From Thermothielavioides terrestris NRRL 8126 (taxonomy: Eukaryota > Ascomycota > Sordariomycetes > Sordariales > Chaetomiaceae): a stretch of DNA of 64,000 nucleotides. The notes under the pieces are model-generated. The model was not told the DNA's origin. It ran no database searches and saw nothing but the letters and a program-made list of their open reading frames with translations. The stretch spans positions 3,720,001 through 3,784,000 of the forward strand of contig NC_016457.1 of assembly GCF_000226115.1 (NCBI RefSeq), read 5' to 3'. This document shows, one piece after another, positions 11,835-22,961 of the stretch. Position 1 is the first letter of the stretch, and each line of letters opens with the position of its first letter. Position numbers and translations under genes: made by a program.

Positions 11835-13683
11835 GGTGAGGATGTTGGCGATGCGGACGCGCTTCGATTCTCTTCGCTGCGAAGGCGCTCGATCTTCTTG
11901 AGAGGATTCGGGACCTGAAGGAGAGCTACCTCGAAATGAAGGGAGCCTAGTTTGCTGGGAATCACATGCCGGTGCCTGCAGGGACCACAGTGCAAACCGG
12001 ATTGGCCGTGTTAACGTGACGCGGACCCGCGAGGATGTCGCTCTTTGCTAATAGTGGTATGTTTGCTAATCGTGGTAGTGCTTGGGGTACGGAAACCATC
12101 GCCGTTGTGACTACCTTACCCGTCTCTTACGGCCTTGGCGGCAGCCGGCCATCATGGTGCCCACCACTCTCTCCCCAAATCTATGCCTTAGAATCCATTG
12201 CGGTGCAAATCAACAACATGGGTTGATCCTCTAGCCGGAGAAAGGCAGAAAGGACAAAGCTAGAAGAACGAGAGAGAAAAAAGGGGGGCTCTTTGGCACA
12301 GGCGCACGTCAACTCTGGGCACTGCCTCGTGGAGCTTCGTTAAGGGATTAACATAGGCCATGAAATGGAACAGATGTTCAACTGAATCACGCCAGCCAGC
12401 ATGGCCCAACTTGGTCACAATTTCCACAAGACATCAGCCACTCAGATATAACTAGAGAGTCATTGATTGAGTGCGTCTACGAGGACACGACGGAGGCTTC
12501 CTATCCGGCTGCTAAGGCCGCCTCCGGTGTGTCGTGGATGGCCATTGTTGATAATTATGGAGAAAAACCAGAGAGCAGCGCCATCTGTCAGCCTGAAGTG
12601 CCATTCTTAGCCAGGCAGGCTAGTGGCGGTAAGTTGAGTTAAAAGAGTCAACTGCTAGGTGCCGGCCCAAGGCACAGGGACCGCCCTTTCATGCCAACTG
12701 CTCACTCTCGGCTTCTAACCCCCCTATGTCCACAACTTCCGCATTTCGTATGTTCAATCCCTTCCAAGAGGGTTAGAGGTCTCAATGGTGCGGTCGGTGG
12801 TGACCTCCGGGCTTGCCCAACTCGAGGAGGTGTCCAGTTCGAGCCGAAGCAGTGAAGCAAAAGCTTGCTGTGCGGGTGACATTGTTGTTACCCCCGTTGA
12901 GTCTTCTGGAATTGGGATGCTTCGCTCACACTCGCGGTGGAGACCTCTTTATATTTTATTTTTTATTTTTATTTGTATTTTTATTTTTATTTATTTATTC
13001 ATTTATTATTATTATCATTATTATTATTATTTTGCTTTATTTTTTTGGCGTTGGGATCCTGTCCTCGGTCTCGCCGCCTCCTCGTCCGCCCGCTGGGAAA
13101 AGGGGAACCATTGTGCAACCGGGTAGGCAGGAAACCCGAGGTCAACAGAAACGAACGAGCCACAGGAACTTAAGTAGGTCCTAGGACTAGATCTGCAGCT
13201 ATTAGCAGGCGGTTGTAGTGACAGTTACCTAGTCCTTAATCTGACTAGGTAGCTCTTAAGCCGCAAGGTGCTCGCCCTTGCAGAGCTTGCTTTACACAGT
13301 ACACCCGTTTACTTGTCGCAACTGCCATCTGACCGCCGGGGCCTCGCGTGTCCTGACTGCAAGCCTCATTCACAACCGAACTAGAGAGTAGGTACATAGG
13401 TATCTCGGTAGATGTGTTCCCCTTCTCGGGTTCCGCGGCTGCATATATGTTACTAGTGGCGGTCCATGCATCTCCACTAGCCCACAATGGCATGTACGAC
13501 CGAGGTTCACGTTCCATGGTGACCATGTTAGCGTGTGCTCGTGACGTCAACTATGAAAGCCGAGGATGTGCCTGGAACACAAGCATCAACCCCTCCATTT
13601 CGATTTGAGACGACGGCAGTTCCGGCGCCGGTTAGCTGAAGCAACTCGACCATTGTTGACGCCAAGGTAAACGACAGCGGAGA
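11835..13683. other. intergenic region
   Basis: 1.85 kb between the lipoxygenase start and the paraoxonase-like start, so a divergent promoter region. It contains an AT-rich low-complexity tract (12950-13042). No coding frame is convincing. Confidence 0.55.
12950..13042. repeat. AT-rich low-complexity tract (TTTTTA/ATT)n
   Basis: A degenerate run of TTTTTA- and ATT-type repeats on the + strand, with almost no G or C over about 90 bp. It contrasts sharply with the surrounding GC-rich DNA. Confidence 0.85.
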
Positions 13684-15027
13684 ATGTTGTTCCTCTCGCT
13701 TTTCGGGGCGCTTCTCGCCTACGCTCTCTACATTGCTGGCCCCTTTGTCCATCGGAGGCTCACCGTGCTGGGCGTCTTGCGGAGATACCCAGCCGGCAGC
13801 GTCTACAGCGGTGAAGTGATTGCTATCCCCGACACGGTTCACTGCGAAGACGTTCACTACCACGCGCCCAGCGGGACTCTCTTCACTGCATGCGAGGACA
13901 ACGCGGAGATCAGGTTCAAGTGGTTTCCGCCGCTGGCCACCTTTGACGACCCGGAGCTGGCCAGCAGGAGCCAGGGGTCGATTCATGTGGTCGACCCCAA
14001 GGTACGTACGCAGGCAAACGCTCCTGTGGCGCGTGTCCCGGCTAACGAACGCGGTGTTCAGACCATGAAATCACGGAGGCTTAAGTTCGAGAACTTTGAG
14101 GGTCCATTCATTACCCACGGAATCGACGTGATCCCGGATCCGGAACGGCCAAATGGAGAGGCCGTGTACATCTTCGCCGTCAACCACGTCCCGGAGACCC
14201 AGGCTTCCGGCCAGAAGGGACCGGGTGCCCGCTCGCAACTCGAGGTCTTCCACCACGATATCGGGTCCTCATCCGTCAAGCATCTCCGCTCCGTGTGGCA
14301 CCCCTTGATCAAGACGCCAAACGACATCTTCGCTCAGAGCCCGACCTCCATCTACGTAACAAACGACCACCGGCACCGCTATCCTGGCTTGATGCGCACA
14401 CTCGAGGACTTCTACCCCGGCGCAAAGTGGACAGAGGTTGTGCACATCCGGCTCGACTCTCTGGCCCCAGCTGACCAATCCGCCACCGCCGGCGTGACCG
14501 GCAGCATTGCTTTGGCCCCAATTCACAACAGCAACGGCCTTGGACACGGCCGATCCGACAATGAGATCCTCATTGCCAGCTGCACCAGCGGAGTGCTCCA
14601 CATCGGCCGGGTCTCGAGCGACGACAGGAGCGGCAACGGCAACATCACGCTCGTCGACTCGATCGAGTTCGACCACGTCGTCGACAACCCCAGCTACTTC
14701 TCCGACCCCTACGCCAGCAGCACCACTGGCAACGGCGACCGCAGCGGCGTCCTCGAAACCGGCCTGGCGCGCGCCATCGACCTGAGCAAGACCCGGCAGG
14801 ACCCGACGGCCAAGGACCCCGTCATGGTCACGTACGCTCGGCCGACTGCGCCGGGCCGCTGGGAGAAACGGGTGCTGCTGGAGGATGACGGTACCAGGAT
14901 CCGGAGCGGGAGCGCGGCTGTTCTGGTTGCCATCGAGCCGGAAAAGGACAAGGCGTCCCGGAAGGCCTGGCTTTTTGTGACGGGCTTCGTGTCGCAGAGC
15001 ATGATTGCTGTCAAAGTCGACCTGTGA
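13684..15027 (+). CDS. paraoxonase/arylesterase-like beta-propeller protein
   Basis: Best model is exons 13684-14001 and 14062-15027, 427 aa. The 60-bp intron has good signals (GTACGT, GCTAAC, CAG) but is in frame and stop-free, so a 447-aa reading is also open. The N-terminus (FLSLFGALLAYALYIAGPFV) is a signal anchor, as in mammalian PON proteins. Family hallmarks of the six-bladed propeller are visible: FITHGIDVIPD, NDIFAQSPTSIYVTNDHRH (calcium Asn region), HNSNGL, and VVDNPSYFSDPYA (the Asp-Asn calcium pair). Members hydrolyse lactones and aryl esters with a catalytic calcium. Here the activity is inferred from family only. The protein is probably ER- or membrane-attached and facing the lumen. 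It is convergent with the GH7 gene. Confidence 0.85.
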   Translation: MLFLSLFGALLAYALYIAGPFVHRRLTVLGVLRRYPAGSVYSGEVIAIPDTVHCEDVHYHAPSGTLFTACEDNAEIRFKWFPPLATFDDPELASRSQGSIHVVDPKVRTQANAPVARVPANERGVQTMKSRRLKFENFEGPFITHGIDVIPDPERPNGEAVYIFAVNHVPETQASGQKGPGARSQLEVFHHDIGSSSVKHLRSVWHPLIKTPNDIFAQSPTSIYVTNDHRHRYPGLMRTLEDFYPGAKWTEVVHIRLDSLAPADQSATAGVTGSIALAPIHNSNGLGHGRSDNEILIASCTSGVLHIGRVSSDDRSGNGNITLVDSIEFDHVVDNPSYFSDPYASSTTGNGDRSGVLETGLARAIDLSKTRQDPTAKDPVMVTYARPTAPGRWEKRVLLEDDGTRIRSGSAAVLVAIEPEKDKASRKAWLFVTGFVSQSMIAVKVDL

Positions 15028-15564
15028 TGATGAGTATTTCGCATTCACTGCAGAAAACGAGTTTCTAGCCATTCTTTACACCGCATCCACCATTCCATCT
15101 GTTGCCTCTGTCGTCGAAACGGGTCTCGGCGGATGACGCTCCTTCCATATTGCGGAGTGCCGTTAACGACGTCCTGGCGGAACTCAGTTTTCAGACGGCA
15201 AGGGTATTGAGGGTGTGCGCAGAAACACTGGCGCGAAGGGGTGGAGGCTGGAGCAGACGGGTCAGAATATGCCGGATTCACCAGGGGAATATCGTTTCCC
15301 GCCAACAAGTCTCGTTCCTTGAATAGGCTTAACAAACAGGAGTTCAGAGAGAGGACCAGCGCGGCTGCGGAGAATCAGCCTTCAAAGCAGCACTGCTCCG
15401 TCTTGATAGTCCGATCAACCCCCAAGCCTCGGGTCACTCGCTTGCATCGAATAAACTTTTCACCAGCTTAAGCCACACCATAGCCACCCTGGAATCCGAA
15501 AAGTCCACCGCAAGGCCCCCAAGAAGCCCTAGAAACTCGATGACCAACTTGGACTACCTGGGCG
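15028..15564. other. convergent 3' region
   Basis: 537 bp between the stops of the paraoxonase-like and GH7 genes. No gene or strong element seen. Confidence 0.5.
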
Positions 15565-16643
15565 CTAGTTCTTCGTGGTAGACCCGATGTCGCCCCACCT
15601 GATGTTGGAGAAGACGACGTGGGTGTCGGGATGCTGCGACTGAATGACGGACGGGCTGCCCTGGCCACTGGCGCAAGGGCCGTTGTTGCCGGCATCGAGC
15701 CATGCCATCTCCTGGGCCGCGTCGTTCCAGATGCTCATGGCCAGCACCACTGTGGTTTTCGAGTGTCAGCAAAGATGACGAAACTCCTGTCGACGAGTCA
15801 ACCAGGCCAAGACTCACTTCCGCGCCCCAGCGCCTCGCCCATGCCGGTCAGGCCGCCCGTCGAAGACTCGGAGCCGCAGCTGGAGATGGTGCCGCCGCCG
15901 CCGATCTCCCGGCCGTTCTGGATGTACTTGCGGGTGATCTGGGTCAGCTTGCCGCCGCTGGCGGCGAACTGCGTGACGACGGTGAAGGGCTTGCTCGTGT
16001 CGACCGTCTTGCCGGGCCCGTAGAAGCCGCGCTGGCCGCTGGCGTACGGGTTGTAGCCGCAGCCGCTGCGGTCGCAGTTGTTGCCCTTGCACGGGTGCGG
16101 CGTCATGGCCGTCGCCATCGAGTTGGCCTCGAGGATGTCCATCTCGTTGCAGCAGTAGCCCTGGCACTGCGCGTCGCAGTACCCGTCGCCCGCCCCCGCG
16201 TCGCCCCGCCCGTCCGCCGCCATCTCGGACAGGTAGAAGGCCCCGTTCTCGCCGCACGGCAGCGCCGAGAAGTCGACGTCCACCGACAGCTCCTGGTTGA
16301 GGAGGTCCATAAGCACGTACTTGCCGTCCGCGCCCAGGAGGTAGATGCGCGGCGAAGCGGGGACGAGGGTGCCGTTGGTCTTGACGTAGTGGTACAGCGT
16401 CACGGCATTGCCCGAAGTGGACACTCCCATTGCCGCGTAATCCGATTCCGTCCGCGAGCCGGCGCTGTGTGCGGCGTACTTCGAGTCACGGTCCAGGACG
16501 ACGCTGGTGTTCTGCTGCACGCAGCCCCCGGAGGTCGTGCATTTCCAAGTCGGGAGAGGGGGGTGAAACTCCGCCCGTGGGACGACGACGGCGCCTGCTG
16601 CCAGCGAGGCCAGCAGGCTGATGACAGGGAGCCGTAGGGTCAT
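15565..16643 (-). CDS. GH7 endo-type cellulase, unusually short
   Basis: Exons on the complement 16643-15818 and 15749-15565 give 336 aa. GH7 enzymes cleave beta-1,4-glucan with retention. A signal peptide (about residues 1-18) is followed by [20 protein letters not shown], the family N-terminus. The catalytic triad is present in NEMDILEAN (Glu167, Asp169, Glu172). [15 protein letters not shown] is rebuilt across the intron, and the end carries [16 protein letters not shown]. No linker or CBM1 follows. The protein is about 60 residues shorter than the roughly 400 usual for the catalytic domain. The Cys-rich segment between VVLD and DYAAMG is reduced to 16 residues, and the insert before [11 protein letters not shown] is also missing. 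The frame is intact, so this looks like real deletion in the protein, not an assembly break. A GGCTAA site and a TATA-like element lie upstream. Confidence 0.9.
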
Positions 16644-16816
16644 TATGGTGGATGGTCTAATTCCACAAACCGTGCAAATTTGCCTGGGAAGAAGAACAAC
16701 TCGCACACAGCGGGCTAGGCGAGTCCTGTCATACTTGTACTTCCTCACTGGGAGCTGCAAATCTGTTCCCGGCCAGGGTTGAGCGACATTCACCGCGTTT
16801 CTATCGCCCTTTCATC

Positions 16817-16822
16817 TATTTA
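16817..16822 (-). promoter_or_regulatory. TATA-like element of the GH7 gene
   Basis: TAAATA on the minus strand, about 174 bp upstream of the GH7 start codon. Position is plausible for a core promoter; not proven. Confidence 0.35.
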
Positions 16823-16920
16823 GGCGTGTTGTTGATCGGCCGTATCCCTGGCCACCAAGCCCGCCGAGACAAACATAATAGGAAATGCGGAGCAACGCGG
16901 AAGCAAGGCACTATAACCAA

Positions 16921-16926
16921 GGCTAA
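16921..16926 (+). promoter_or_regulatory. candidate XlnR/Xyr1 site GGCTAA
   Basis: GGCTAA matches the known binding core of the fungal (hemi)cellulase activator XlnR/Xyr1. It lies about 280 bp upstream of the GH7 gene. A 6-bp match can occur by chance. Confidence 0.35.
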
Positions 16927-17728
16927 AATAAAGTGCGTCGGTCGATCCTATATCCCTCCTCATCGAATGAGGTCTATTGCCACGGCTTCGGCGGCTTTCA
17001 ACGCCGCGAAGGGGCCCTCGGGGGCTGGGCTTTCGGCCCTTTGTCGGGCAGCGGAAAAGGGGCTGCTGAGATGACTGCATGACTGTTAGTAGGGATCGTT
17101 TACACTCGACCGCCCGAAGTTAAATCAACTCTACCGATCCGTGATCTCCATTCGATTGAATGCTTGGCATAACTATTCAACGAATAGGCTGCTTGCTCGA
17201 CAGTTAGGTAGTCCGCAGCGACAGCGGCACCCTGCTAGGTTATTGTGATGGTCAATCCCAGCCGTTGGGCTGTGATGACAACATCTTCTGGTAGCTCACA
17301 ATAGCGTGGCATAGCCTAGGCACACAGTAGGTCAGGATGGCTCTCATTCCGACGGCATCAGCTGCAGTGAATCCTCCTTCATTCTCCCATGCCCTCGCAC
17401 GCCTGATAAAGGAGGTGCAAAGCTGGGTTCAACACTTATCGAGACACCTCCCAGATGTCTGCGACGTAAATCTCTCCGAACTCTGATGCCGTCCGGTCTC
17501 ATTGAGGTACCCGTTCGGAACCCTTCGCGTCCTCAACATGAGGACATGCAAGACTCGTCACTACAATGCGGAGGGGCCGACCTGTCACAGAGACGCGGAA
17601 CAAGGGCGCCGAGGGAACTCAGAGCCATAGTCTCGGGCTTCGGAGGGGCCGGGGGACGGGTTAAGTGGAGTCTCATGTTTAAAAGGAGGGCTCGGCGCGA
17701 AGAGCGGCAGCGGCAAAAGCGAAGCCGT

Positions 17729-17800
17729 GACCCTCACCCGACTTGAACGGATAACCTTTCGATCTGGAGTCGAACGCGCTACCAATTACGCCAGAAGGCC
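17729..17800 (-). tRNA. tRNA-Trp (CCA)
   Basis: 72-nt cloverleaf on the minus strand, no intron. The 7-bp acceptor is GGCCTTC with GAGGGTC (two G-U pairs); D stem GCGT/GCGC. The anticodon stem is TTCGA/TCGAA with loop CTCCAGA (anticodon at 17765-17767). The T arm is ATCCG-TTCAAGT-CGGGT. All four stems pair. Confidence 0.9.
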
Positions 17801-18280
17801 TGAGCGACGTCAACTGAAGTCTCGCGATGACATGGAAGAGGCGCCGAGCAGCTTGAACGGAACGGATAGTCTGGCACCGGCGAAACTCTGTCTGGCCGGC
17901 CGGAGCTTTGGGAGGCATAGGAGGGCGGATAGCGAGCGTGGTGTTGGTGAAGAGGGGCGGTTAAGTCTTCCACTGGGGATATGGCAGCGTGGTGGTGGCA
18001 GATAGGCGCCGGCACCTGTCTAGTCTCCATCTGTCTGCTGCTTTCCGTGGCTCCACCAGGGTACTGGATTGTAGATTCCCTCTTATGGCTTGTCTTCCGG
18101 TTACTACGCGGTTTCTTTCCAGAGTGGTCTCTGAAGTGAGGACGTCTAGTTCATGAGTCGCGACGTGGGTTGACGCATGTGGGTTGACGCAGGTGATACC
18201 AGACCGTGTCGGTGGGGAAGCGGTGGTTTCGGAAGGTTGATCGGATGCTGAAATGTGTCGTCTTGAATCATGATGAGCCC

Positions 18281-18343
<63 letters not shown>

Positions 18344-18948
18344 TGTGTGTGTGTGTGTGTGTGTGTTATTGGTCCTGTACATACCGTAGGTATGGATAAA
18401 GTCCAGCAGCCAGTCTCAGGGGTTGTTGGCCATAACTCGTTCCCCGACATCCTTCGCCAGCAGAAATCACCAAGGCTCGATGTATTTGCGTTGCCCCTCT
18501 CGAACATGCGAAGTGATGTGCAGCTGGGCCACATATTTTCCTTTTCCTCCTCCACTCAGCCTTAGGCTGGACGCAGTCTACTTCGGTAACGTTACGCTGT
18601 CATCGCGAAGCTTGGGCGGAGTGGCCGATGGTGGTGGATCGGAAACTGCGGAGACGTGATTTGCAGCCCAGCGATTCTTGGGGCGATTGGTCAGTCAGTC
18701 AGTTCAGGTTTGGGGTTTGCCGATGGTGGCCGTTGGAAGAAAGAGCGAGCTGCGGGCATCCTGCGTCATCCGTCATCGCTGGATGGAGTGGCCGTTGGCG
18801 GGGTAATGCGAACCAAGCACTGCTGGTGGGGTACAAGGCGCCATGAGAGGGAAGCCAGCATGCCATCGTCAGGCGCGTTACTAGTCTCCCAATTTGATGA
18901 CATCCTCTCAAATTCGACCTCGAAAAATCGCATGCGCAACTCTTCGCC
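17801..18948. other. intergenic region with compound microsatellite
   Basis: 1.15 kb between tRNA-Trp and the M20 amidohydrolase. It includes the (AG)n(GT)n repeat at 18284-18366. No gene seen. Confidence 0.55.
18284..18366. repeat. compound microsatellite (AG)n(GT)n
   Basis: About 29 AG dinucleotides run directly into about 13 GT dinucleotides. It is likely length-polymorphic and the exact count may be affected by sequencing. Confidence 0.95.
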
Positions 18949-20166
18949 ATGGCACAAGACACGGCCGGCATCATCGACGACGAGCTCCAGGCGCGCAGGC
19001 CGCAGATCTCGGCCATTAACCAGCAGATCCACGCCAACCCCGAGCTGGCCTACAATGAGCACAAGGCCCACGATCTCTTCGTCTCTACGCTGAAAAGTCT
19101 CGGATTTGAGGTCACTCCGCATGCGTACGGCCTGCAGACCGCCTTCTCGGCCGAGGTCGGCTCCGGCGGCCGCCTCGTGGTGTTCAACGCCGAGTACGAC
19201 GCCCTCCCCGGGATTGGCCACGCCTGCGGCCACAATCTCATCGCCTCGGCCTCCTTCGCCGCCTTCCTCGGCGTGGCTGCCGCGCTCCGAGCGCGCAACC
19301 TCCCCGGCCGCGTGCGCCTGCTCGGCACGCCGGCCGAAGAAGGCGGCGGCGGCAAGCTGCAGCTCATCGCCGCCGGCGCGTACAAGGGCGCGGCGGCCAG
19401 CCTGATGGTGCACCCGGGGCCGGGCCACGGGCTGACGGCGCCGGTCCGCGGGGTGTCGCTCGTGCGCATGCTGGCCAACGTCAAGATGCGCGTGCGCTTC
19501 ACGGGCCGCGAGGCGCACGCCGCCATCGCGCCCTGGGACGGCGTCAACGCGCTCGACGCCGTCTGCCTGTCCTACAACGCCGTCAGCATGCTGCGCCAGC
19601 AGATCCGCCCGCACGAGCGCATCCACGGCGTGTTCCGCTCCGCCGGCGACCGCCCCAACGTCACGCCCGCCGACTGCGAGGTCGAGTACTACGTTCGCAG
19701 CGCCACGCGCGCGGGGGCGGCGGCGCTGTGGGAGCGGGTGAAGAAGTGTTTCGAGGGCGCGGCGATCGCGACGGGGTGTCGAGTGGAGTTCGAGCGCTTG
19801 AACTCGTATGCCGATGTGCGCCCCAGCAGGGCGTTGTGCGAGGCGTACGTCGAGGCCATGCCCGAGGGGACGGTGGCGTTTGATCAGCCGGCTGATATCC
19901 TGGCGGGGAGCACAGACATGGGGGATGTCTGCTACGAGTGCCCAGGCTTTCACGGCGTGTTTGGCCTCGAGACAAAGGAGGGCGAAGCGAACCACACCAA
20001 GGGCTTCACTGCCGCGGCCGGGACCGACGACGCATTTGAGCGCGCGCTGGAGTGCGCGAGGGGCATGGCGCTGGTGGCATGGAAGGTGCTGGCCGATGAC
20101 GCGTTTGCACAGCGCGTGCACAAGGAGTGGGAGGAGGAGATGAAATTGGCTGCCCAGGGGAAGTGA
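18949..20166 (+). CDS. M20-family amidohydrolase (PM20D2-like)
   Basis: Single exon, 405 aa, normal length for M20 dipeptidase/aminoacylase-type enzymes. These di-metal hydrolases remove or exchange acyl or amino-acid groups. Metal-site motifs are present in order: NAEYDALPGIGHACGHN (Asp and His ligands), GTPAEEGGGGK (catalytic Glu pair), VHPGPGHG, and near the C-terminus GSTDMGDV and GEANHTKGF. The start at 18949 follows CGCC and begins MAQDTAGIIDDEL. No signal peptide, so it is probably cytosolic. The substrate is not predictable; mammalian PM20D2 cleaves beta-alanyl-lysine type dipeptides. The single-exon structure is unusual among its neighbours but common for this family. Confidence 0.92.
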   Translation: MAQDTAGIIDDELQARRPQISAINQQIHANPELAYNEHKAHDLFVSTLKSLGFEVTPHAYGLQTAFSAEVGSGGRLVVFNAEYDALPGIGHACGHNLIASASFAAFLGVAAALRARNLPGRVRLLGTPAEEGGGGKLQLIAAGAYKGAAASLMVHPGPGHGLTAPVRGVSLVRMLANVKMRVRFTGREAHAAIAPWDGVNALDAVCLSYNAVSMLRQQIRPHERIHGVFRSAGDRPNVTPADCEVEYYVRSATRAGAAALWERVKKCFEGAAIATGCRVEFERLNSYADVRPSRALCEAYVEAMPEGTVAFDQPADILAGSTDMGDVCYECPGFHGVFGLETKEGEANHTKGFTAAAGTDDAFERALECARGMALVAWKVLADDAFAQRVHKEWEEEMKLAAQGK

Positions 20167-20611
20167 GCCAAAATTGGCAAAGGGTTAGGGTCAATCATTC
20201 CACTTGCTGCTATGCGAGATTGGTAGTTATTTCGAACCCCACCTAGACTGACCCAATCATGTTACGTGGTAACTGTCAGCGCGAGTCCGATACGTAACAT
20301 TACGGCCCGTGCCTCACGGTTGGCCCGAGATTGCCTGGTCCCGAGGACTCCGGGCGCTTCTGATCTTGGATCTTGCCTCAGCGACAATCAGCAGGACAAA
20401 GCAGCACGGCTTCAACGCATCAACAACGCCGCTCTCGTTGGCCGGCCGCAGGCATTCAATTGCGCTGCCGGTACTCCGTATTTCTCAGTTAATCCATCTT
20501 GCGCAGCGCCTGTGCACTGGCTGCCGTTGGCTCGTCGCCGTCCCGACGTTGCGCGTTTCAAGGGGTTGCTGAAGGCGCCCGGGGTGCTCGTCCGCCTGAA
20601 ACTCTGCCGCC
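20167..20611. other. intergenic region
   Basis: 445 bp between the M20 gene and the Ytp1-like gene, including the promoter and leader of the latter. The true start of the Ytp1-like gene could lie slightly differently within the GC-rich leader. Confidence 0.45.
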
Positions 20612-22307
20612 ATGGCCCTTCCGGCCCGCCAGCACCATGGCGCCTCGCGGCTGCCAAGGCTACAACTTCGTCTTACTCCCGGGACAACGACGATAGCTCT
20701 GGCAGCAGCGTTCTTACCGATGGCGTTCGGGCACGGAGGCCACCACGACGAGAACAAGATCCCCGAGGGGGCCACCATCTCGGCCGACCCGATCGTACGT
20801 TGGCCCAGCCGACACCCAAGCGAGTCGACCACAGAACGGTCAGCAGGTGACTGACAGGGCATAGGACACGATACTATGGATACATATCTTTGTGCAGATG
20901 CTCGCCTTCGGCGTGCTCTTCCCGCTGGGGATGGTGCTTGGGGTGGGTAATCCGGTGCTCTGGACTGCTCTGGACAGCGGGCTAGTCCGATGCTGACTGA
21001 CAGCCGCCAATTCCAGATCATCAAGAGCCGTTGGCACGTCCCGTTGCAGGTCTTTAGTACGCTGCTCGCCCTCGCCGGATACGCGCTCGGCCACCTGCAC
21101 CGCGGCAGGCAATTCGTCGAGAAGAACGTCCACGCAGTCGCCGCCACGCCTCTATTCTTCCTCATGGTCGGCCAGGTCGTGGCGGGCATCTACCTGAAGC
21201 TTCACTTGGAGAAGGGAATCCACGGACGGATCCGACCCGTCTTCCGGCTGCTGCATAGCATCAACGGCAAAGCGTTCCCCATCTATGCCTGGGTGCAGAT
21301 GGTCTTCGGCGGCATCACCGCTCTTGGCTTCTGCCAGGGCGACCATCTGGGGCAGTGCCTGGCGCACTTCATCATGGGAGGCGCCTTTATCGCGTACGCC
21401 GTGCTTCTGACCATCCTCTTGCTGGTCGGTCAGCTCTGGCTCCGTCGGACCGGACGTAGCCAGGAGTTCTTCGATAGCGCCGTCATTGCCGCCTGGGGCT
21501 GTGTCAACACGTTCACCGAGCACCGCTGGGGCACCGCCTGGGTCAAGAACGACTGGCAGCACACGACCATGGGCATCATCTGGTGGAGCGCCGGGCTGGT
21601 GGGTGTGTGGCTCAGCAAGGGCAGAGATGGCAGACCGAAGCGCAACTTCGTCCCCGCCTTTGTCATCTTCATCACCGGCTGGGCCATGTCTGCGCACCCG
21701 CAGGATCTTATGATCAGCGCCATGACCCACAAGATGTTCGGCTACACCCTCATGGCCGTCGGCGTCACGCGCATCATCGAGATTGCCTTCGTGCTCAAAG
21801 ACCAGCCCGGCCTTTCGGAGGACGGCACCGAGACCCACAGCTTCCAGTACATTCCCGTCTTCGTAAGTCGCCCGGCCGTCGATCCCGCCTTATCCTCTGC
21901 GCAGTGCTAACACGCCACAGCTCCTCTATGCCGCAGGCTTCCTCTTCATGGGCGCCACCGAGGAACAGATGGCTCTCGTCGCCAACTCCGGCATAGACGT
22001 CGTCTCCTACGTCCTGATTCTCTACAGCCTGGCCTCCATTCTCTTCCTGTTTGTCCTGGCCCTCATCCATATCTACGACCGCGCGGCGAACTCGCTCGCA
22101 AACAAGCCCGTGGCCAACGGGCATGCTCTGCGCGGGGGGAACGACGCTCAGCTGCGGGACGCAAACGAGTTCGAGCTTGACGGGCTGGTGAGTGACGAGG
22201 AGGACGAGGGGCGTGCGGCGAGGAGGAAGCTGCTGAGCGACGACGGGCTGGAGGACGGCCTCGACAGCCCGAGCACGGTTGGCGGGAATACCGTTCACGT
22301 GGTATAA
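20612..22307 (+). CDS. Ytp1-like multi-pass membrane protein (DUF2427/Ytp1)
   Basis: Exons 20612-20794, 20865-20942, 21017-21862 and 21921-22307 give 497 aa. Every intron falls in phase 0. A hydrophobic N-terminus (TTTIALAAAFLPMAFG) precedes a His-rich segment, HGGHHDE. The DUF2427 domain follows, with WIHIFVQMLAFGVLFPLGMVLGI rebuilt across introns 1 and 2. Further helices contain FFLMVGQVVAGIY, FPIYAWVQMVFGGI and HFIMGGAFIAYA, then the Ytp1 domain with HRWGTAWVKNDWQHTTMGI. An acidic tail (SDEEDEG) faces the cytosol. Several His residues inside helices give it a cytochrome b561/ferric-reductase-like look, but its biochemical role is unknown. The first 40 residues are the least certain part of the model. 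Confidence 0.85.
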
Positions 22308-22961
22308 AACGCGGGGTTGGGGAGCGGAGGATCCGGGTTGTCATTGGATCTGCATTGCGCTTGGGTTTGGAGTTGGGGTTCATCTGTTTTGGTTAAGGGG
22401 GTGGTTGTGTCTTCGTTCTTTTCGGACAAGTTCCCTTGCAAAGCCCGAAGGCCGCGGGCCAGGGGCGATTTAGACACCTGGGACGGCCTGTTGCGTTTTG
22501 TGTACTGGACATAGGTATTTCTTTATGTATCGACTAATGTACGCTTCATGCACACTGATCCATCGCCGCGTCTCCGACACGACACGGTCGCTTATACGAG
22601 GTGTAGGCAGCTGACAACTGACGACGCCTCACCGTCCCCACATTACATCGTTGCATCAGGCAGCGCGAAGTACGCGCTCGGCGGGGATCGGATCGGCAAC
22701 ACTTGGATGGGAAGGGCGTGCCCCATCTTGTCAAATGGGCGATCTGTCGAAACTCGTTTGGGGATATAAACCACCGAATTCCGGACCAAATTCACGGCCT
22801 GCTTTGTGCCTCGCACACACACACACACCGATCAGGTCCTGTCGCTGCGGCCAACTTCATCCCAACCTCACTTCAGTCCGGGCCAGCCACAGAAGGCTGC
22901 ACGCAATAACAACAACAACAAACTTCCCAGCCTACCCCGTACACGCCATCAACTCCGAAAG
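22308..22961. other. intergenic region
   Basis: 654 bp between the Ytp1-like and GFA-domain genes. The last 150 bp carry (CA)n and (AAC)n tracts typical of a fungal 5' leader. No gene seen. Confidence 0.5.

Larger units (their letters stand above)
16644..17728. other. GH7 upstream region
   Basis: 1.1 kb between the GH7 start and the tRNA-Trp gene. Apart from the two candidate promoter elements I see no gene. Confidence 0.5.

Noticed and set aside
15702..16637. 311-aa + frame opposite the GH7 gene
   Set aside because: Ala/Arg/Val-rich shadow; the minus strand has a signal peptide and the GH7 triad.
18766..20121. Long antisense frame (451 aa) opposite the M20 gene
   Set aside because: Low-complexity Ala/Gly/Arg/Val composition typical of GC-rich shadows; the + strand has the full M20 motif set.
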